DNA of 45,622 nucleotides from Phenylobacterium deserti (GCA_945859865.1 CAMAOY010000002.1:1-45622); one strand, 5' to 3'. Shown: positions 1 through 8,625, numbered from the stretch's first letter. Notes: a model not told the origin generated them from the sequence alone. Made by a program: numbers and translations.

Positions 1-677
1 AGGAAGGTGTTGGCCATGCCCCCGCCGATGGCCAGCTTGTCCAGCCGGGTGACGAGGTTGGACAACAGGTCCAGCTTGGTCGAGACCTTGGAGCCGCCGA
101 CAATGCCCATCACCGGGCGCTCGGGCCGGCCCAGGGCGCGGTCCAGGGCGTTCAGCTCCAGCCGCATCTGCTCACCGGCGCAGGCGGGCAGGATGTGGGC
201 CAGGCCTTCGGTGGAGGCGTGGGCCCGGTGGGCGGCTGAGAAGGCGTCGTTGACATAGAGGTCGCCATTGGCGGCCAGGGCGCGAGCGAAGGCCGGGTCG
301 TTGGCCTCTTCGCCCGGATAGAAGCGGACATTCTCCAGCAGGATCACGTCGCCGGGGGCCATGGCGGCAACGGCGGCTTCCACATCCCTGCCGGCGCAGT
401 CCGCCACAAAGGCCACGGGGCACCCCAGCACCGCCGACAGGGCCGGGGCGATGGGGGCGAGGCTCATCCCCTTGACCCACTTGCTCTTGGGCCGGTCGAA
501 GTGGGCCAGGAGGATCACCTTCGCCCCGCCGGAGCGCAGCTTCTCGATGGTCGGAGCCGCCGCCCTCAGGCGGGTGTCGTCGGTGACAACGCCGTCGGCC
601 ATGGGGACATTGAAATCTACCCGCACCAGGGCCCTGACGCCAGCCAGGGAAACGTCGTCAAGGGTCTGGAAGGCCAT
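1..677 (-). CDS. pgk: Phosphoglycerate kinase, N-terminal part (cut by window edge)
   Basis: Phosphoglycerate kinase converts 1,3-bisphosphoglycerate and ADP to 3-phosphoglycerate and ATP in the cytosol. The minus-strand frame from the ATG at 677 reads [20 protein letters not shown] and continues with the substrate-binding DFNVP motif, the LLAHFDRPK segment, the [11 protein letters not shown] segment and, near the edge, [12 protein letters not shown], all typical of the N-terminal domain. About 225 residues are present; the ATP-binding C-terminal half lies outside the window. The start is only 4 bp after the gap stop codon, so gap and pgk are almost certainly one transcript. The identification is secure; only the truncation is due to the window. 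Confidence 0.95.
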   Translation of the reverse strand, partial: MAFQTLDDVSLAGVRALVRVDFNVPMADGVVTDDTRLRAAAPTIEKLRSGGAKVILLAHFDRPKSKWVKGMSLAPIAPALSAVLGCPVAFVADCAGRDVEAAVAAMAPGDVILLENVRFYPGEEANDPAFARALAANGDLYVNDAFSAAHRAHASTEGLAHILPACAGEQMRLELNALDRALGRPERPVMGIVGGSKVSTKLDLLSNLVTRLDKLAIGGGMANTF

Positions 678-681
678 CAGC

Positions 682-1689
682 TCAGATCAGGCGGGCCATG
701 GCCACGGCGGTGTCGCTCATCCGTGAGGAGAAGCCCCACTCGTTGTCGTACCAGGACAGGATGCGGCCGAGGTGACCATCAATCACCTGGGTCTGGGCCA
801 GGGCCACGGTCGAGGACGCGGCCACGTGGTTGAAGTCGGTGGAGACCAGGGCCTCGTCGGTGACCGCCAGCACCCCCTTAAGGGGCCCTTCGGCGGCGGC
901 GCGCAGGGCGTCGTTGATTTCCTTGACGGTCAGTGGCCGCCCCGGGGTCCAGACCAGGTCGATCACCGAGACGTTCGGCGTCGGCACACGGATGGACGAG
1001 CCGTCCAGCTTGCCCTGCAGTTCCGGGATGACCAGGCCCAGGGCCTTGGCCGCCCCGGTGGAGGTCGGGATCATGGACATGGCCGCAGCGCGGGCGCGGT
1101 AGAGGTCCTTGTGCATGGTGTCCAGCGTCGGCTGGTCGCCCGTGTAGGAATGGACGGTGGTCATGTAGCCGCGCTCTATGCCGGCCAGGTCCTGCAGCAC
1201 CTTGGCCACCGGGGCCAGGCAGTTGGTGGTGCACGAGGCGTTGGACACCACCAGGTCGGCGGCGGTCAGGGTCTCGTGGTTCACCCCGTAGACGATGGTC
1301 TTGTCGGCGTTGTCGCAGGGCGCGCTGACCAGGACCCGCTTGGCGCCGGCCGCAAGGTGGGCGCTGGCCTTGTCCCTGGAGGTGAAGATGCCGGTGCACT
1401 CGAAGGCGATGTCGACGCCCAGGTCGCGGTGCGGCAGCTCGGCCGGGTCGCGCACGGCGGTAACCTTGATCCTGCCACGGCCAACATCGATCGTGTCGCC
1501 GTCGACCTTCACTTCGCCGGCGAAGCGGCCATGGACGCTGTCATAGCGAAACAGGTGGGCGTTGGTCTCAACCGGGCCCAGGTCGTTGATCGCGACGACC
1601 TCAATGTCGGTGCGGCCATGCTCGACCAGGGAGCGCAGGATATTGCGGCCGATCCGGCCGAATCCGTTGATGGCGACACGCACGGTCAT
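682..1689 (-). CDS. gap: Type I glyceraldehyde-3-phosphate dehydrogenase
   Basis: This enzyme oxidises and phosphorylates glyceraldehyde-3-phosphate with NAD+, the step before phosphoglycerate kinase. The 335-residue protein has the N-terminal Rossmann motif INGFGRIGR (residues 8-16), the active-site segment [12 protein letters not shown] with catalytic Cys153, and the partner His180 in [10 protein letters not shown]. The C-terminal [12 protein letters not shown] segment is also present. Length is normal for the family. It lies 4 bp upstream of pgk and 123 bp downstream of purT, and an ATG start at 1689 fits the conserved [12 protein letters not shown] beginning. Whether it prefers NAD or NADP cannot be read with certainty, but the family is certain. 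Confidence 0.97.
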   Translation of the reverse strand: MTVRVAINGFGRIGRNILRSLVEHGRTDIEVVAINDLGPVETNAHLFRYDSVHGRFAGEVKVDGDTIDVGRGRIKVTAVRDPAELPHRDLGVDIAFECTGIFTSRDKASAHLAAGAKRVLVSAPCDNADKTIVYGVNHETLTAADLVVSNASCTTNCLAPVAKVLQDLAGIERGYMTTVHSYTGDQPTLDTMHKDLYRARAAAMSMIPTSTGAAKALGLVIPELQGKLDGSSIRVPTPNVSVIDLVWTPGRPLTVKEINDALRAAAEGPLKGVLAVTDEALVSTDFNHVAASSTVALAQTQVIDGHLGRILSWYDNEWGFSSRMSDTAVAMARLI

Positions 1690-1731
1690 GAATCGTTCTC
1701 CGAACCTTTAAGCGGGCTATTTCATTGCGGT

Positions 1732-1758
1732 TTTTTAGGTCCGCGAGGGGGAAGTCAA
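1732..1758 (-). promoter_or_regulatory. Possible gap-pgk promoter
   Basis: On the minus strand a TTGACT box (1753-1758) is followed 15 bp later by TAAAAA (1732-1737), about 45 bp before the gap start. The spacing is short and the -10 box is poor, so this is only a candidate that would let gap-pgk be expressed independently of tkt-purT. Confidence 0.3.
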
Positions 1759-1812
1759 CCCTGACCGGGGCGGTTTCGGCGACTGCTCCCTCCGGTGGGT
1801 GGATCGCGGCGT

Positions 1813-3024
1813 TCAGTCGTGGACCACCCGCACCCGGGAGGCGGCCTCACGGGCCCGCTCGCGGGCGGTCTCGACGTCCTCCGCCCGGGCCAGGGCCACC
1901 CCCATACGCCGGCGCTCGAAGGCCTCGGGCTTGCCGAACAGGCGCAGGTCCGCGCCTGGCACGGAAAGGGCTTCGGCGACCCCTTCGAAGGCGACACCCC
2001 GGGCCTCCATGCCGCCGTAGATCACCGCGCTTGCGCCGGTCTCGCGCAGGCTGGCGTCTACCGGCAGGCCGAGGATGGCCCGGGCGTGCAGGGCGAACTC
2101 GCTCTGGGCCTGGGTGGCCAGGGTGACCAGGCCCGTGTCGTGCGGCCGGGGGCTGACTTCTGAGAACCAGACCACGTCGCCCTTCACGAAGAGCTCGACC
2201 CCGAAGAGCCCCAGGCCGCCCAGCTCGTCGGTGACCGCCCCGGCGATCCAGCGGGCGCGATCCAGGGCGAGGTCGGACATGGGCTGGGGCTGCCAGCTTT
2301 CGACATAGTCGCCCTTGACCTGACGGTGGCCGATGGGCGCGCAGAAGTCGGTGCGGACGGTGCCGTCAGAGCCCAGGCTGCGGACCGTCAACTGGGTGAT
2401 CTCGTAGTCGAAGGCGACCCGGCCCTCGACGATGACCCGGGCCTGCTCCACCCGGCCGGCCTCCAGGGCGTAGCGCCAGGCGTCGGTGATGCCCTCGGGG
2501 TCCTCGACAAAGGACTGGCCCTTGCCCGACGAGCTCATCACTGGCTTGACGAAGCAGGGGAAGCCCGTGATCCGGGCCGCGGCATCGGCCAGTTCGGCCT
2601 CCGAACTGGCGAAGGCATAGGGCGAGGTCAGCAGGCCCAGGGTCTCGGCGGCCAGGCGTCGGATGCCCTCGCGGTTCATGGTCAGCTGGGCGGCGCGAGC
2701 CGTGGGGATGACGGTCGCCAGGCCCTCGGCCTCGATCCGCACCAGTTCATCGGTGGCGATGGCCTCGATCTCCGGCACGATCAGGTGCGGCCGCTCGGCC
2801 TCGACCAGGGCCCTCAGGGCCACGGCGTCGGTCATGGCCAGGACATGGCTGCGGTGAGCGACCTGCATGGCCGGGGCGTTGGCGTAGCGGTCCGCGGCGA
2901 TGACCTCGCAGCCCAGGCGCTGCAGCTCGATCGCCACCTCCTTGCCCAGTTCGCCCGAGCCCAGGAGGAGCACCCTCACGGCGGAGGGCGACAGGGGGGT
3001 GCCCAGGCGGGAGGGCGCGGCCAC
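1813..3024 (-). CDS. purT: Formate-dependent phosphoribosylglycinamide formyltransferase (GART 2)
   Basis: PurT uses formate and ATP to formylate GAR in step three of purine synthesis, replacing the 10-formyl-THF route of PurN. The 403-residue ATP-grasp protein has the N-terminal nucleotide-like segment [20 protein letters not shown], the central [18 protein letters not shown]-binding loop, and the [13 protein letters not shown] segment that carries metal and phosphate ligands; E. coli PurT is 392 residues. The start is a GTG at 3024, only 3 bp after the tkt stop, indicating co-transcription with transketolase. The 123 bp downstream separate it from gap. A related PurK is an alternative in this superfamily, but the GELGKE and RPHDTG segments favour PurT. 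Confidence 0.93.
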   Translation of the reverse strand: MAAPSRLGTPLSPSAVRVLLLGSGELGKEVAIELQRLGCEVIAADRYANAPAMQVAHRSHVLAMTDAVALRALVEAERPHLIVPEIEAIATDELVRIEAEGLATVIPTARAAQLTMNREGIRRLAAETLGLLTSPYAFASSEAELADAAARITGFPCFVKPVMSSSGKGQSFVEDPEGITDAWRYALEAGRVEQARVIVEGRVAFDYEITQLTVRSLGSDGTVRTDFCAPIGHRQVKGDYVESWQPQPMSDLALDRARWIAGAVTDELGGLGLFGVELFVKGDVVWFSEVSPRPHDTGLVTLATQAQSEFALHARAILGLPVDASLRETGASAVIYGGMEARGVAFEGVAEALSVPGADLRLFGKPEAFERRRMGVALARAEDVETARERAREAASRVRVVHD

Positions 3025-3027
3025 GGC

Positions 3028-5001
3028 TCAGCCCAGCTTCTGGTGGACGGCGTCGGCCACCGCCCGCGCAGTGATGCCGAAGGCCTCGTAGAGGCGCTCG
3101 GCCGGCGCCGAGGCGCCGAAGCCCGCCATGCCCACGAAGATGCCGTCCGGGCCGATGAAGCGGTCCCAGCCCATGCGCACGCCCGCCTCGACCGCGGCCT
3201 TGACCTCGGTCTCGCCGATGACCGCCGCCTTGTAGCGGTCGGTCTGGGCTTCGAAGAGCTCCCAGCAGGGGGTGGAGACCACACGGGTCCCGATCCCTTC
3301 GGCCTCGAGCAGGTCGCGGGCCGCCAGGGCCACGGCGACTTCCGTGCCGGAGGCGAACAAGGTGACCCGGGCCGGCGAGCCGGCGGCGGCCAGCTGGTAG
3401 GCGCCGTGGGCCGAGAGGTTTTCCCCCGAGGCGGTCGTACGCACGGCGGGGGTCTTCTGGCGGGACAGGGCCATGACCGAAGAGGTGGTGCGGGCCGAGA
3501 CGGCCAGCTTCCAGCACTCGGCGGTCTCCACGGCGTCGGCCGGGCGGAAGACCAGGAGGTTGGGCATGGCCCGGAGCGAGGCCACGTGCTCCACCGGCTG
3601 GTGGGTCGGCCCGTCCTCTCCCACCCCGATGGAGTCATGGGTCATGACGTGGACGACCCTGGCCCCCATCAGGGCGCCCAGGCGGATGGCGGGCCGGGAA
3701 TAGTCCGAGAAGACCAGGAAGGTGCCCGAGAAGGGGATCACCCCGCCGTGCAGGGCCATGCCGTTCATGGCCGCAGCCATGCCGTGCTCGCGCACGCCCC
3801 AGTGGACATAGCGGCCGGCATAGTCCGGGACGTCGAAGGCGGTCGTGCCCTTGACGAAGGTATTGTTCGAGCCCGTCAGGTCGGCGGAGCCGCCGATCAT
3901 TTCCGGGATGGCCGAGAACAGGTGGTCCAGGGCCGCGCCGGAATGCTGGCGGGTGGCGGCGGCGGGCCGGGCCTCCACCGTGGCGGCGATATGGGCGTCG
4001 AGGGCGGCGAAGGCATCGGCGGGCAGGTCGCCAGCGACGGCGCGCTGGAAGTCCGATCCCTTTGCAGAGCCAGCCAGTCGCGCCTGCCAGGCCTTGCGAC
4101 CCCGCACGCCCCGGCGGCCCGCACGGCGCCAGGTCCTGACCAGGTCGTCCGGCAGATCAAACGGGGGCAGGTCCCAGCCCATAGCCTTGCGGGCCTCGGC
4201 GATCTCGGCGTCGAACAGGGTGTAGCCGTGGCTGTGGGGATCGGCCTCCTTGGGGCCCGCGCCCTTGGAGATGCGCGTGCGGCAGGCGATCAGGGTCGGA
4301 CGATCCTGCTTCACTGCCCAGCGCAGGGCGGCGGCGATCCTGCCGTGGTCATGGCCATCCACGGCCTTCACGGCCCAGCCATAGGCCTTGAACCGGGCCA
4401 GTTGGTCGCCCGTCTCGGCGATAGTCGCCACGCCGTCGATGGTGGTGTTGTTGTCGTCGAAGAGAACAGTCAGCCGGTTCAGGCCGAAGCGCCCGGCGAT
4501 GGAGGCGGCCTCGTGGCTCACGCCCTCCATCAGGCAGCCGTCCCCGGCGATGACCCAGGTGCGGTGATCCACCAGGTCCCCGCCGAACCGGGCGGCAAGG
4601 TGGCGTTCGGCCATGGCCATGCCCACGGCATTGGCAAGGCCCTGGCCGAGGGGACCGGTGGTGGTCTCCACCCCCGGCGTATGGCCGAACTCCGGGTGGC
4701 CGGGAGTCTTGGAGCCCCACTGCCGGAAGTCCCGGATCTGGTCCATCGTGACGGCCTTGTAGCCGGTCAGGTGCAGCAGGGCGTAGAGCAGCATGGAGCC
4801 GTGCCCCGCCGACAGGACAAAGCGATCCCGGTCCGCCCAGTCAGGCCGGGAGGCGTCGAACTTCAGGAACTTGGTCCAGAGCACGGTGGCGACATCCGCC
4901 ATACCCATAGGCATGCCCTGGTGGCCGGATTTCGCCCTGTGCACCGCATCCATGGAAAGGACGCGGATGGCATCGGCCATTTTGACGGGCGAGACAGGCA
5001 T
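3028..5001 (-). CDS. tkt: Transketolase
   Basis: Transketolase moves two-carbon ketol units between sugar phosphates with thiamine diphosphate, linking the pentose phosphate pathway to glycolysis. The 657-residue product contains SGHQGMPMGMADVATVLW near the N-terminus, the TPP/metal motif beginning GDGCLMEGVSHEAAS and ending in DDNNTT, the DLTGSNNTF segment, and the VREHGMAAAMNGMALHGG and DSIGVGEDGPTHQP segments of the pyrimidine domain. I place the start at the ATG at 5001 (MPVSPVKMADAIRVLSMDAV); an in-frame TTG at 5064 would add 21 residues unlike the family, and the ATG at 4980 is possible. It heads a minus-strand series tkt-purT-gap-pgk and is divergent from zauP. Confidence 0.95.
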   Translation of the reverse strand: MPVSPVKMADAIRVLSMDAVHRAKSGHQGMPMGMADVATVLWTKFLKFDASRPDWADRDRFVLSAGHGSMLLYALLHLTGYKAVTMDQIRDFRQWGSKTPGHPEFGHTPGVETTTGPLGQGLANAVGMAMAERHLAARFGGDLVDHRTWVIAGDGCLMEGVSHEAASIAGRFGLNRLTVLFDDNNTTIDGVATIAETGDQLARFKAYGWAVKAVDGHDHGRIAAALRWAVKQDRPTLIACRTRISKGAGPKEADPHSHGYTLFDAEIAEARKAMGWDLPPFDLPDDLVRTWRRAGRRGVRGRKAWQARLAGSAKGSDFQRAVAGDLPADAFAALDAHIAATVEARPAAATRQHSGAALDHLFSAIPEMIGGSADLTGSNNTFVKGTTAFDVPDYAGRYVHWGVREHGMAAAMNGMALHGGVIPFSGTFLVFSDYSRPAIRLGALMGARVVHVMTHDSIGVGEDGPTHQPVEHVASLRAMPNLLVFRPADAVETAECWKLAVSARTTSSVMALSRQKTPAVRTTASGENLSAHGAYQLAAAGSPARVTLFASGTEVAVALAARDLLEAEGIGTRVVSTPCWELFEAQTDRYKAAVIGETEVKAAVEAGVRMGWDRFIGPDGIFVGMAGFGASAPAERLYEAFGITARAVADAVHQKLG

Positions 5002-5132
5002 GGCGGGAATCCGGTTGGCGGCGGAAAGGAAGTTGGGCCTCGCACAGGGGATCGGAAGGGTCAAGAAACGTAAGTGGTTCCGGCGGCGCGCCGGATGGCG
5101 CTATACAGTCTGGGCAACCTCCGGAGTCCCCG

Positions 5133-5396
5133 ATGGCCCAGGACGAATCCCCCCTCGAACAGGCGGCGCGCCGCCTGGACCGCGCCCTCGCCCTGCTTGA
5201 GCAGGAGTTGGCGGGGCGGTCCTCCGCAGGCGCCGGCGAGCTCTTTGATCCCGCCCGGAACGGTCTGGCGGCAGAGCTCGAGCGCAGCCGCGAGCGCGAA
5301 GGCGCCCTGGTAGCGGCGGGGGCCGACGCGTCCCGGGCCCTCGGCAAGGCGATCGCCGAGATCGAGGCCCTGCTCGACGCCGGACGGGGAGGCTGA
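5133..5396 (+). CDS. zauP: ZapA-upstream coiled-coil division protein (ZauP-like)
   Basis: A short 87-residue protein with heptad-like, Leu/Ala/Glu-rich sequence (LEQAARRLDRALALLEQEL, then a second helix from about residue 42), predicting a coiled coil with no membrane segment. It ends 3 bp before zapA. In Caulobacter crescentus the small coiled-coil protein encoded immediately upstream of zapA, ZauP, works with ZapA to focus the Z-ring; family and position match that protein, which also corresponds to the DUF4164-type proteins of Alphaproteobacteria. The ATG at 5133 follows a GGAG element at a good distance. The assignment rests on position, size and coiled-coil character rather than a diagnostic motif. 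Confidence 0.75.
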   Translation: MAQDESPLEQAARRLDRALALLEQELAGRSSAGAGELFDPARNGLAAELERSREREGALVAAGADASRALGKAIAEIEALLDAGRGG

Positions 5397-5399
5397 GCC

Positions 5400-5726
5400 A
5401 TGGCACAGGTGACCCTCAGCGTGAACGGCCGGCCCTATGTGGTCGGCTGCGAGGACGGCCAGGAAGCCCACCTGACCGAGCTGGCCCAGCTCTTCGACAC
5501 CCAGGTGCGGCAGGTATCCCAGGATGTCGGCCAGCTGGCCGAGACCCGGCTCTTCCTGATGGCCGCCCTGCTGCTGGCCGACGAACTGTCGGATCTCCGC
5601 GGACGTGTCTCCGGGCTGGAGGCCGACCACGCCCGGCTTCAGGCCGAGGCCGGCTCGGCGGAAGGCCGGGCCACTGCGGCCCTGGAGGCCGCTGCGCGAA
5701 GAATCGAGAGGCTGGCAGGGGCCTGA
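5400..5726 (+). CDS. zapA: Cell division protein ZapA
   Basis: ZapA binds FtsZ and cross-links protofilaments at midcell. The 108-residue protein starts with the ZapA fold MAQVTLSVNGRPYVVGCEDG, continues with the conserved helix HLTELAQLFDTQVRQVSQ, the RLFLMAALLLADELSDL segment, and ends in a coiled coil (about residues 60-105), the family architecture. GGAGG 8-12 bp upstream of the ATG supports the start. It is the second gene of a two-gene unit with zauP and is followed by the 6S RNA gene, an order well known from proteobacteria. Confidence 0.93.
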   Translation: MAQVTLSVNGRPYVVGCEDGQEAHLTELAQLFDTQVRQVSQDVGQLAETRLFLMAALLLADELSDLRGRVSGLEADHARLQAEAGSAEGRATAALEAAARRIERLAGA

Positions 5727-5739
5727 TCGGCCAGGCGCC

Positions 5740-5768
5740 TTGCCGCAGCCCCCCCCGTGGCCTAAGTT
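5740..5768 (+). promoter_or_regulatory. Candidate housekeeping promoter of 6S RNA
   Basis: TTGCCG at 5740-5745 and TAAGTT at 5763-5768 are separated by exactly 17 bp. The expected transcription start near 5775 coincides with the base of the closing stem of the proposed 6S RNA, which supports both calls. Confidence 0.5.
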
Positions 5769-5773
5769 GATAG

Positions 5774-5945
5774 ATGGCGGGTCTTGCTGCGGCTCGCGTC
5801 GAAGGCGAATTATCCCAGCGACCTTAATTCACTCAAAGGGAGCTGTCCCTGGCCGGGTCCGTGGACCCGGGCACACGGTGCCCACCTGGTTATCCAGGTC
5901 GAGGGGATTAAACAGTCCTTCACGGTTCCCGCGGCGCCGCCACCT
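5774..5945 (+). ncRNA. ssrS: 6S RNA (SsrS)
   Basis: 6S RNA mimics an open promoter and binds the housekeeping RNA polymerase holoenzyme. The zapA to 5-formyl-THF cyclo-ligase interval is its conserved location. The sequence can fold into the expected rod: UGGCGG (5775-5780) pairs with CCGCCA (5937-5942) as closing stem, GAAGG pairs with CCUUC flanking a purine/AU-rich central bulge, and the distal arm carries hairpins CCGGGUC-CGUG-GACCCGG and ACCUGG-UUAU-CCAGGU. The approximately 170-nt length fits. Ends are approximate, and I have not run a covariance model. Confidence 0.75.
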
Positions 5946-5962
5946 TATCTTCCGGACCTCCC

Positions 5963-6547
5963 TTGTCGCCCCGCCCCGCCGAACGGAACCCACGCCAGGA
6001 CCTGCGCACACAGCTCAGGCGGTTGAGGCGTGAACTGGCGGCAGCACGGCCGGACGCCGGTGAAGAGGCTGCCCGGTGCCTTCAGGACGCAGCCCTACCC
6101 CCGCTTCGCGCCTTCGCGGCCTACCTCCCGGCCGGCGGCGAGATCGACTCCGGCCCCTTGGCCCTGCGCCTGATGGTCCTGGGCGCAGAAAGGCTTCTGC
6201 CGCACGTCTCGGGTGAAGGTCGGATGCGGTTCCTCTCAGCGCCGCCTGGAGGCCCGCTCGAACCCGACGCCTCAGGCCTACCAGCGCCACCGGAGCACGC
6301 CGAAGAGAAGAGACCTGACCTGGTGATCGCCCCCCTCCTGGCCTTCGACCGCTTCGGCGGACGGCTGGGCCAGGGCGGCGGACACTACGACAGGGCCCTT
6401 GCCGAACTGCGCCGGACGGGCCCGATCTTTGTGCTCGGCCTCGCCTTTGCCGGCCAGGAGGTGGACAGGCTTGACCTTGAGCCCCACGATCAGCCTCTTG
6501 ACGCCGTCCTCACCGAGGCCGGATACCGCCGCCTCCCACAGGCCTGA
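5963..6547 (+). CDS. fau: 5-formyltetrahydrofolate cyclo-ligase
   Basis: This cytosolic enzyme converts 5-formyl-THF to 5,10-methenyl-THF with ATP, returning a storage/inhibitory folate to the active pool. The 194-residue protein shows the basic N-terminal RTQLRRLRREL segment, YLPAGGEIDSGPL (residues 54-66) and the family signature GRLGQGGGHYDR (133-144). No ATG is available in a suitable position; the start is a TTG at 5963 immediately after the 6S RNA. Co-transcription of 6S RNA and this gene (ygfA in E. coli) is known. It is followed after 9 bp by the YmdB-like phosphoesterase gene. Confidence 0.9.
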   Translation: MSPRPAERNPRQDLRTQLRRLRRELAAARPDAGEEAARCLQDAALPPLRAFAAYLPAGGEIDSGPLALRLMVLGAERLLPHVSGEGRMRFLSAPPGGPLEPDASGLPAPPEHAEEKRPDLVIAPLLAFDRFGGRLGQGGGHYDRALAELRRTGPIFVLGLAFAGQEVDRLDLEPHDQPLDAVLTEAGYRRLPQA

Positions 6548-6556
6548 AGGAACAGA

Positions 6557-7393
6557 ATGCGCTTCGCCTTTTTCGGAGACGTGGTCGGGAAATCCGGCCG
6601 GGACGGTCTCGCCGACCACCTGCCAGGCCTGCGCCGGCGACTCGACCTGGAGTTCGTCATCATCAACGCAGAGAACGCGGCTGCGGGCTTCGGCATTACC
6701 GAGCGGACCGCCCGGGACCTGTTCGACGCCGGTGCCGACTGCCTGACCCTGGGCAACCACGCCTGGGACCAGAAGGAAGCCCTGACCTACATCGTCCGCG
6801 AGCCGCGACTGATCCGGCCGCTGAACTATCCTGTCCTGGCCGACGCTCCGGGCCTGGGCGCCAACCTCTTCGAGACCCGCCGAGGCCAACGGATCCTGGT
6901 GATCAACCTCCTGGGCCGCATCCACATGGACAGCCTGGACGATCCCTTCGCCGCCGTGGACCGGGAACTGGAGAAGTCGCCCCTGGGCATGGTGGCCGAC
7001 GCCATCGTGGTCGACATGCACGCCGAGGTCACCTCGGAGAAGATGGCCATGGGCCACTTCTGCGATGGACGGGCCAGCCTGGTGGTCGGGACCCATACCC
7101 ACGTCCCCACCGCCGACGCCCAGATCCTGCCAGGGGGCACTGCATACCAGACCGATGCCGGCGCCTGCGCCGACTATGACAGCGTCATCGGTAACATGAA
7201 GGAAGAACCGCTCCGGCGATTCACAACCCGGATTTCCGGTGGTCGCTTCCGCCCGGCGGAGGGGCCCGCGACGGTCTGCGGCGTCTTCGTTGAAACCGAC
7301 GACGCCACGGGCCTGGCCCGCCGCATCGCGCCTATCCGGATCGGCGGGCGCCTGGCCGAGACGGTCCCCGACCTCAGTCCGGCCGCCGCCTGA
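6557..7393 (+). CDS. YmdB-like metallophosphoesterase (TIGR00282 family)
   Basis: A 278-residue dinuclear-metal phosphoesterase related to Bacillus YmdB, whose family members hydrolyse 2',3'-cyclic nucleotides. Metal ligands are visible: D8 in FFGDVVGKSGR, E39/N40 in INAENAAAGFG, N67/H68 in GNHAWDQ, H155 in VDMHAEVTSEK, and H180/H182 in VGTHTHVPTAD. No signal peptide is present, so it is cytosolic. It follows the cyclo-ligase by 9 bp. Its 3' end overlaps the convergent EF-hand gene by 20 bp. The family is certain; the physiological substrate in this organism is not. Confidence 0.9.
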   Translation: MRFAFFGDVVGKSGRDGLADHLPGLRRRLDLEFVIINAENAAAGFGITERTARDLFDAGADCLTLGNHAWDQKEALTYIVREPRLIRPLNYPVLADAPGLGANLFETRRGQRILVINLLGRIHMDSLDDPFAAVDRELEKSPLGMVADAIVVDMHAEVTSEKMAMGHFCDGRASLVVGTHTHVPTADAQILPGGTAYQTDAGACADYDSVIGNMKEEPLRRFTTRISGGRFRPAEGPATVCGVFVETDDATGLARRIAPIRIGGRLAETVPDLSPAAA

Positions 7394-8057
7394 AAAAGCG
7401 CCCGAAGCTGTTCGGCGGCACCTGGCGGGCGGTCATCCGGGACTGCAGGGCCGGCAGGACGAGTTCGCCGTTTGCTTCCGGATCGAGGATCGCGAACCTG
7501 CGGGCTGCGGCCTTGGCCTGTTCGGCGGCGGTGATCTTGCCGTCATAGTTCAGGTCAGCGCCTCGGACGGGCTGGGGTTCGCCCAGCAGGCCGAAGGTCG
7601 AGGCGCCCTCCAGGCCGCGGGCTCGGGGCGCCGGGGCCCCCGCCCCGTCGTCATCCTCTCGGCCCGGCCGGAAGGCCGCGGACTGGGGCAGGATCTCCGG
7701 CGCGACCTCATTTTCGTATGTCGTATTCTCGAAACCGTCGACCCGGCCGTCCTTGTCGGTATCCAGCACGGTCAGGAAGCGCAGGCCGTCAGCGGTGAAC
7801 TCCTTGAGGGTCAGGACGCCGTTTTGGTCGCCATCCGCACCGGCGAACCAGTCCGCAAGTCCGTGGGAAGACCGAAAGGGCTCGCCGAAGGGGCTGACGA
7901 ACAGGCCTGACGCAGAGTCCGGCACCTTCGCCTGTGGCCCCTGGGCGGCCAAAGGCGCGGCAGAGACCAGCCCCGCCGAGGCGAGGGCCAGTCCCAGCCC
8001 GAGGCCCAGGCCAAGCCCGTTGAGGACCCCCGGACAGTGTGATGGGAAACGACTCAT
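7374..8057 (-). CDS. Secreted EF-hand protein
   Basis: A 227-residue protein with an N-terminal hydrophobic stretch made of Gly-Leu repeats (LGLGLGLGLALASAGLVSA, residues 15-33) followed by an Ala-rich cleavage region, hence probably exported. It contains EF-hand loops DGDQNGVLTLKE (75-86), DTDKDGRVDGFE (99-110) and DLNYDGKITAAE (168-179), and a fourth degenerate loop starting DPEANGELV (192). It is therefore predicted to bind calcium in the periplasm or outside the cell. A basic tail (FGRFFRRRPD) ends the protein. The function is unknown. The gene converges on and overlaps the phosphoesterase gene by 20 bp. Confidence 0.85.
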   Translation of the reverse strand: MSRFPSHCPGVLNGLGLGLGLGLALASAGLVSAAPLAAQGPQAKVPDSASGLFVSPFGEPFRSSHGLADWFAGADGDQNGVLTLKEFTADGLRFLTVLDTDKDGRVDGFENTTYENEVAPEILPQSAAFRPGREDDDGAGAPAPRARGLEGASTFGLLGEPQPVRGADLNYDGKITAAEQAKAAARRFAILDPEANGELVLPALQSRMTARQVPPNSFGRFFRRRPD

Positions 8058-8212
8058 GATGCGGACTCCCGATTCGGTGGAAAGACAGAACGGTCTGGAG
8101 GCGGCGTCAATGTGGCACCGACCCTAAGGGGCCATCCGGGGGTTGCCTTTGCAGGTCCGGTGGCGGAATCCTTGCCCATGGCGTCGCTGAACGGAACGCC
8201 CGGAGAACCGAT

Positions 8213-8581
8213 ATGCTGCACTTCCTGCTTCGCGCGGTCTTCGCCGCCTTTGGACTGGCCATCGCTTCCCGGCTTGTTCCCGGCGTCACCTACGATGCGC
8301 CCATGACCCTCTTCCTGGCCGCATTGCTGCTCGGGGTGGTTAACGCCCTGCTGAGGCCCCTGCTGGTCATCCTGACCCTGCCCATTACCGTCCTGACCTT
8401 CGGATTGTTCCTGCTGGTGATCAATGCGGCCATGATCCTGCTGGTCTCGAAAATCCTTCCCGGCTTCCAGGTCGCGGGCTTCATCCCGGGATTGCTGGTG
8501 GCGATCATCACCGGGCTCACCAGCTGGGCGGGCACCCTGCTGCTGGGCGACCTGAAGCGCCTGAACACCCGGGCCAGCTGA
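8213..8581 (+). CDS. Small membrane protein of the phage holin 4 / YvlD family
   Basis: A 122-residue, very hydrophobic protein with about four membrane helices and only short loops; the sequence LLLGVVNALLRPLLVILTLP followed by LTFGLFLLVINAAMILLVS is characteristic of the PF04020 family (annotated phage holin family 4 or YvlD). Despite the name these are ordinary chromosomal inner-membrane proteins and there is no phage context here. The ATG at 8213 is preceded by GGAG at good spacing. Function is not known. It converges on groEL across a strong hairpin. Confidence 0.85.
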   Translation: MLHFLLRAVFAAFGLAIASRLVPGVTYDAPMTLFLAALLLGVVNALLRPLLVILTLPITVLTFGLFLLVINAAMILLVSKILPGFQVAGFIPGLLVAIITGLTSWAGTLLLGDLKRLNTRAS

Positions 8582-8593
8582 CGTCCGGACACG

Positions 8594-8625
8594 AAAAAGG
8601 GGGCGGAGCCTGAAGCTCCGCCCCC
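8594..8625 (-). terminator. Intrinsic terminator after groEL
   Basis: A perfect 11-bp stem (GGGGGCGGAGC / GCTCCGCCCCC, 8599-8609 and 8615-8625) with a 5-nt loop is followed on the minus strand by five T residues (8598-8594). It lies 25 bp after the groEL stop and may also slow transcription arriving from the plus-strand holin-like gene. Confidence 0.88.

Noticed and set aside
2326-5073. 915-codon open frame on the plus strand
   Set aside because: It is exactly antisense to tkt and purT, has Gly/His/Arg/Asp-rich composition without domains, and results from high G/C at third positions of the real genes.
8213-8581. Prophage holin
   Set aside because: Only the family name suggests phage; no lysis, structural or integrase genes are nearby.
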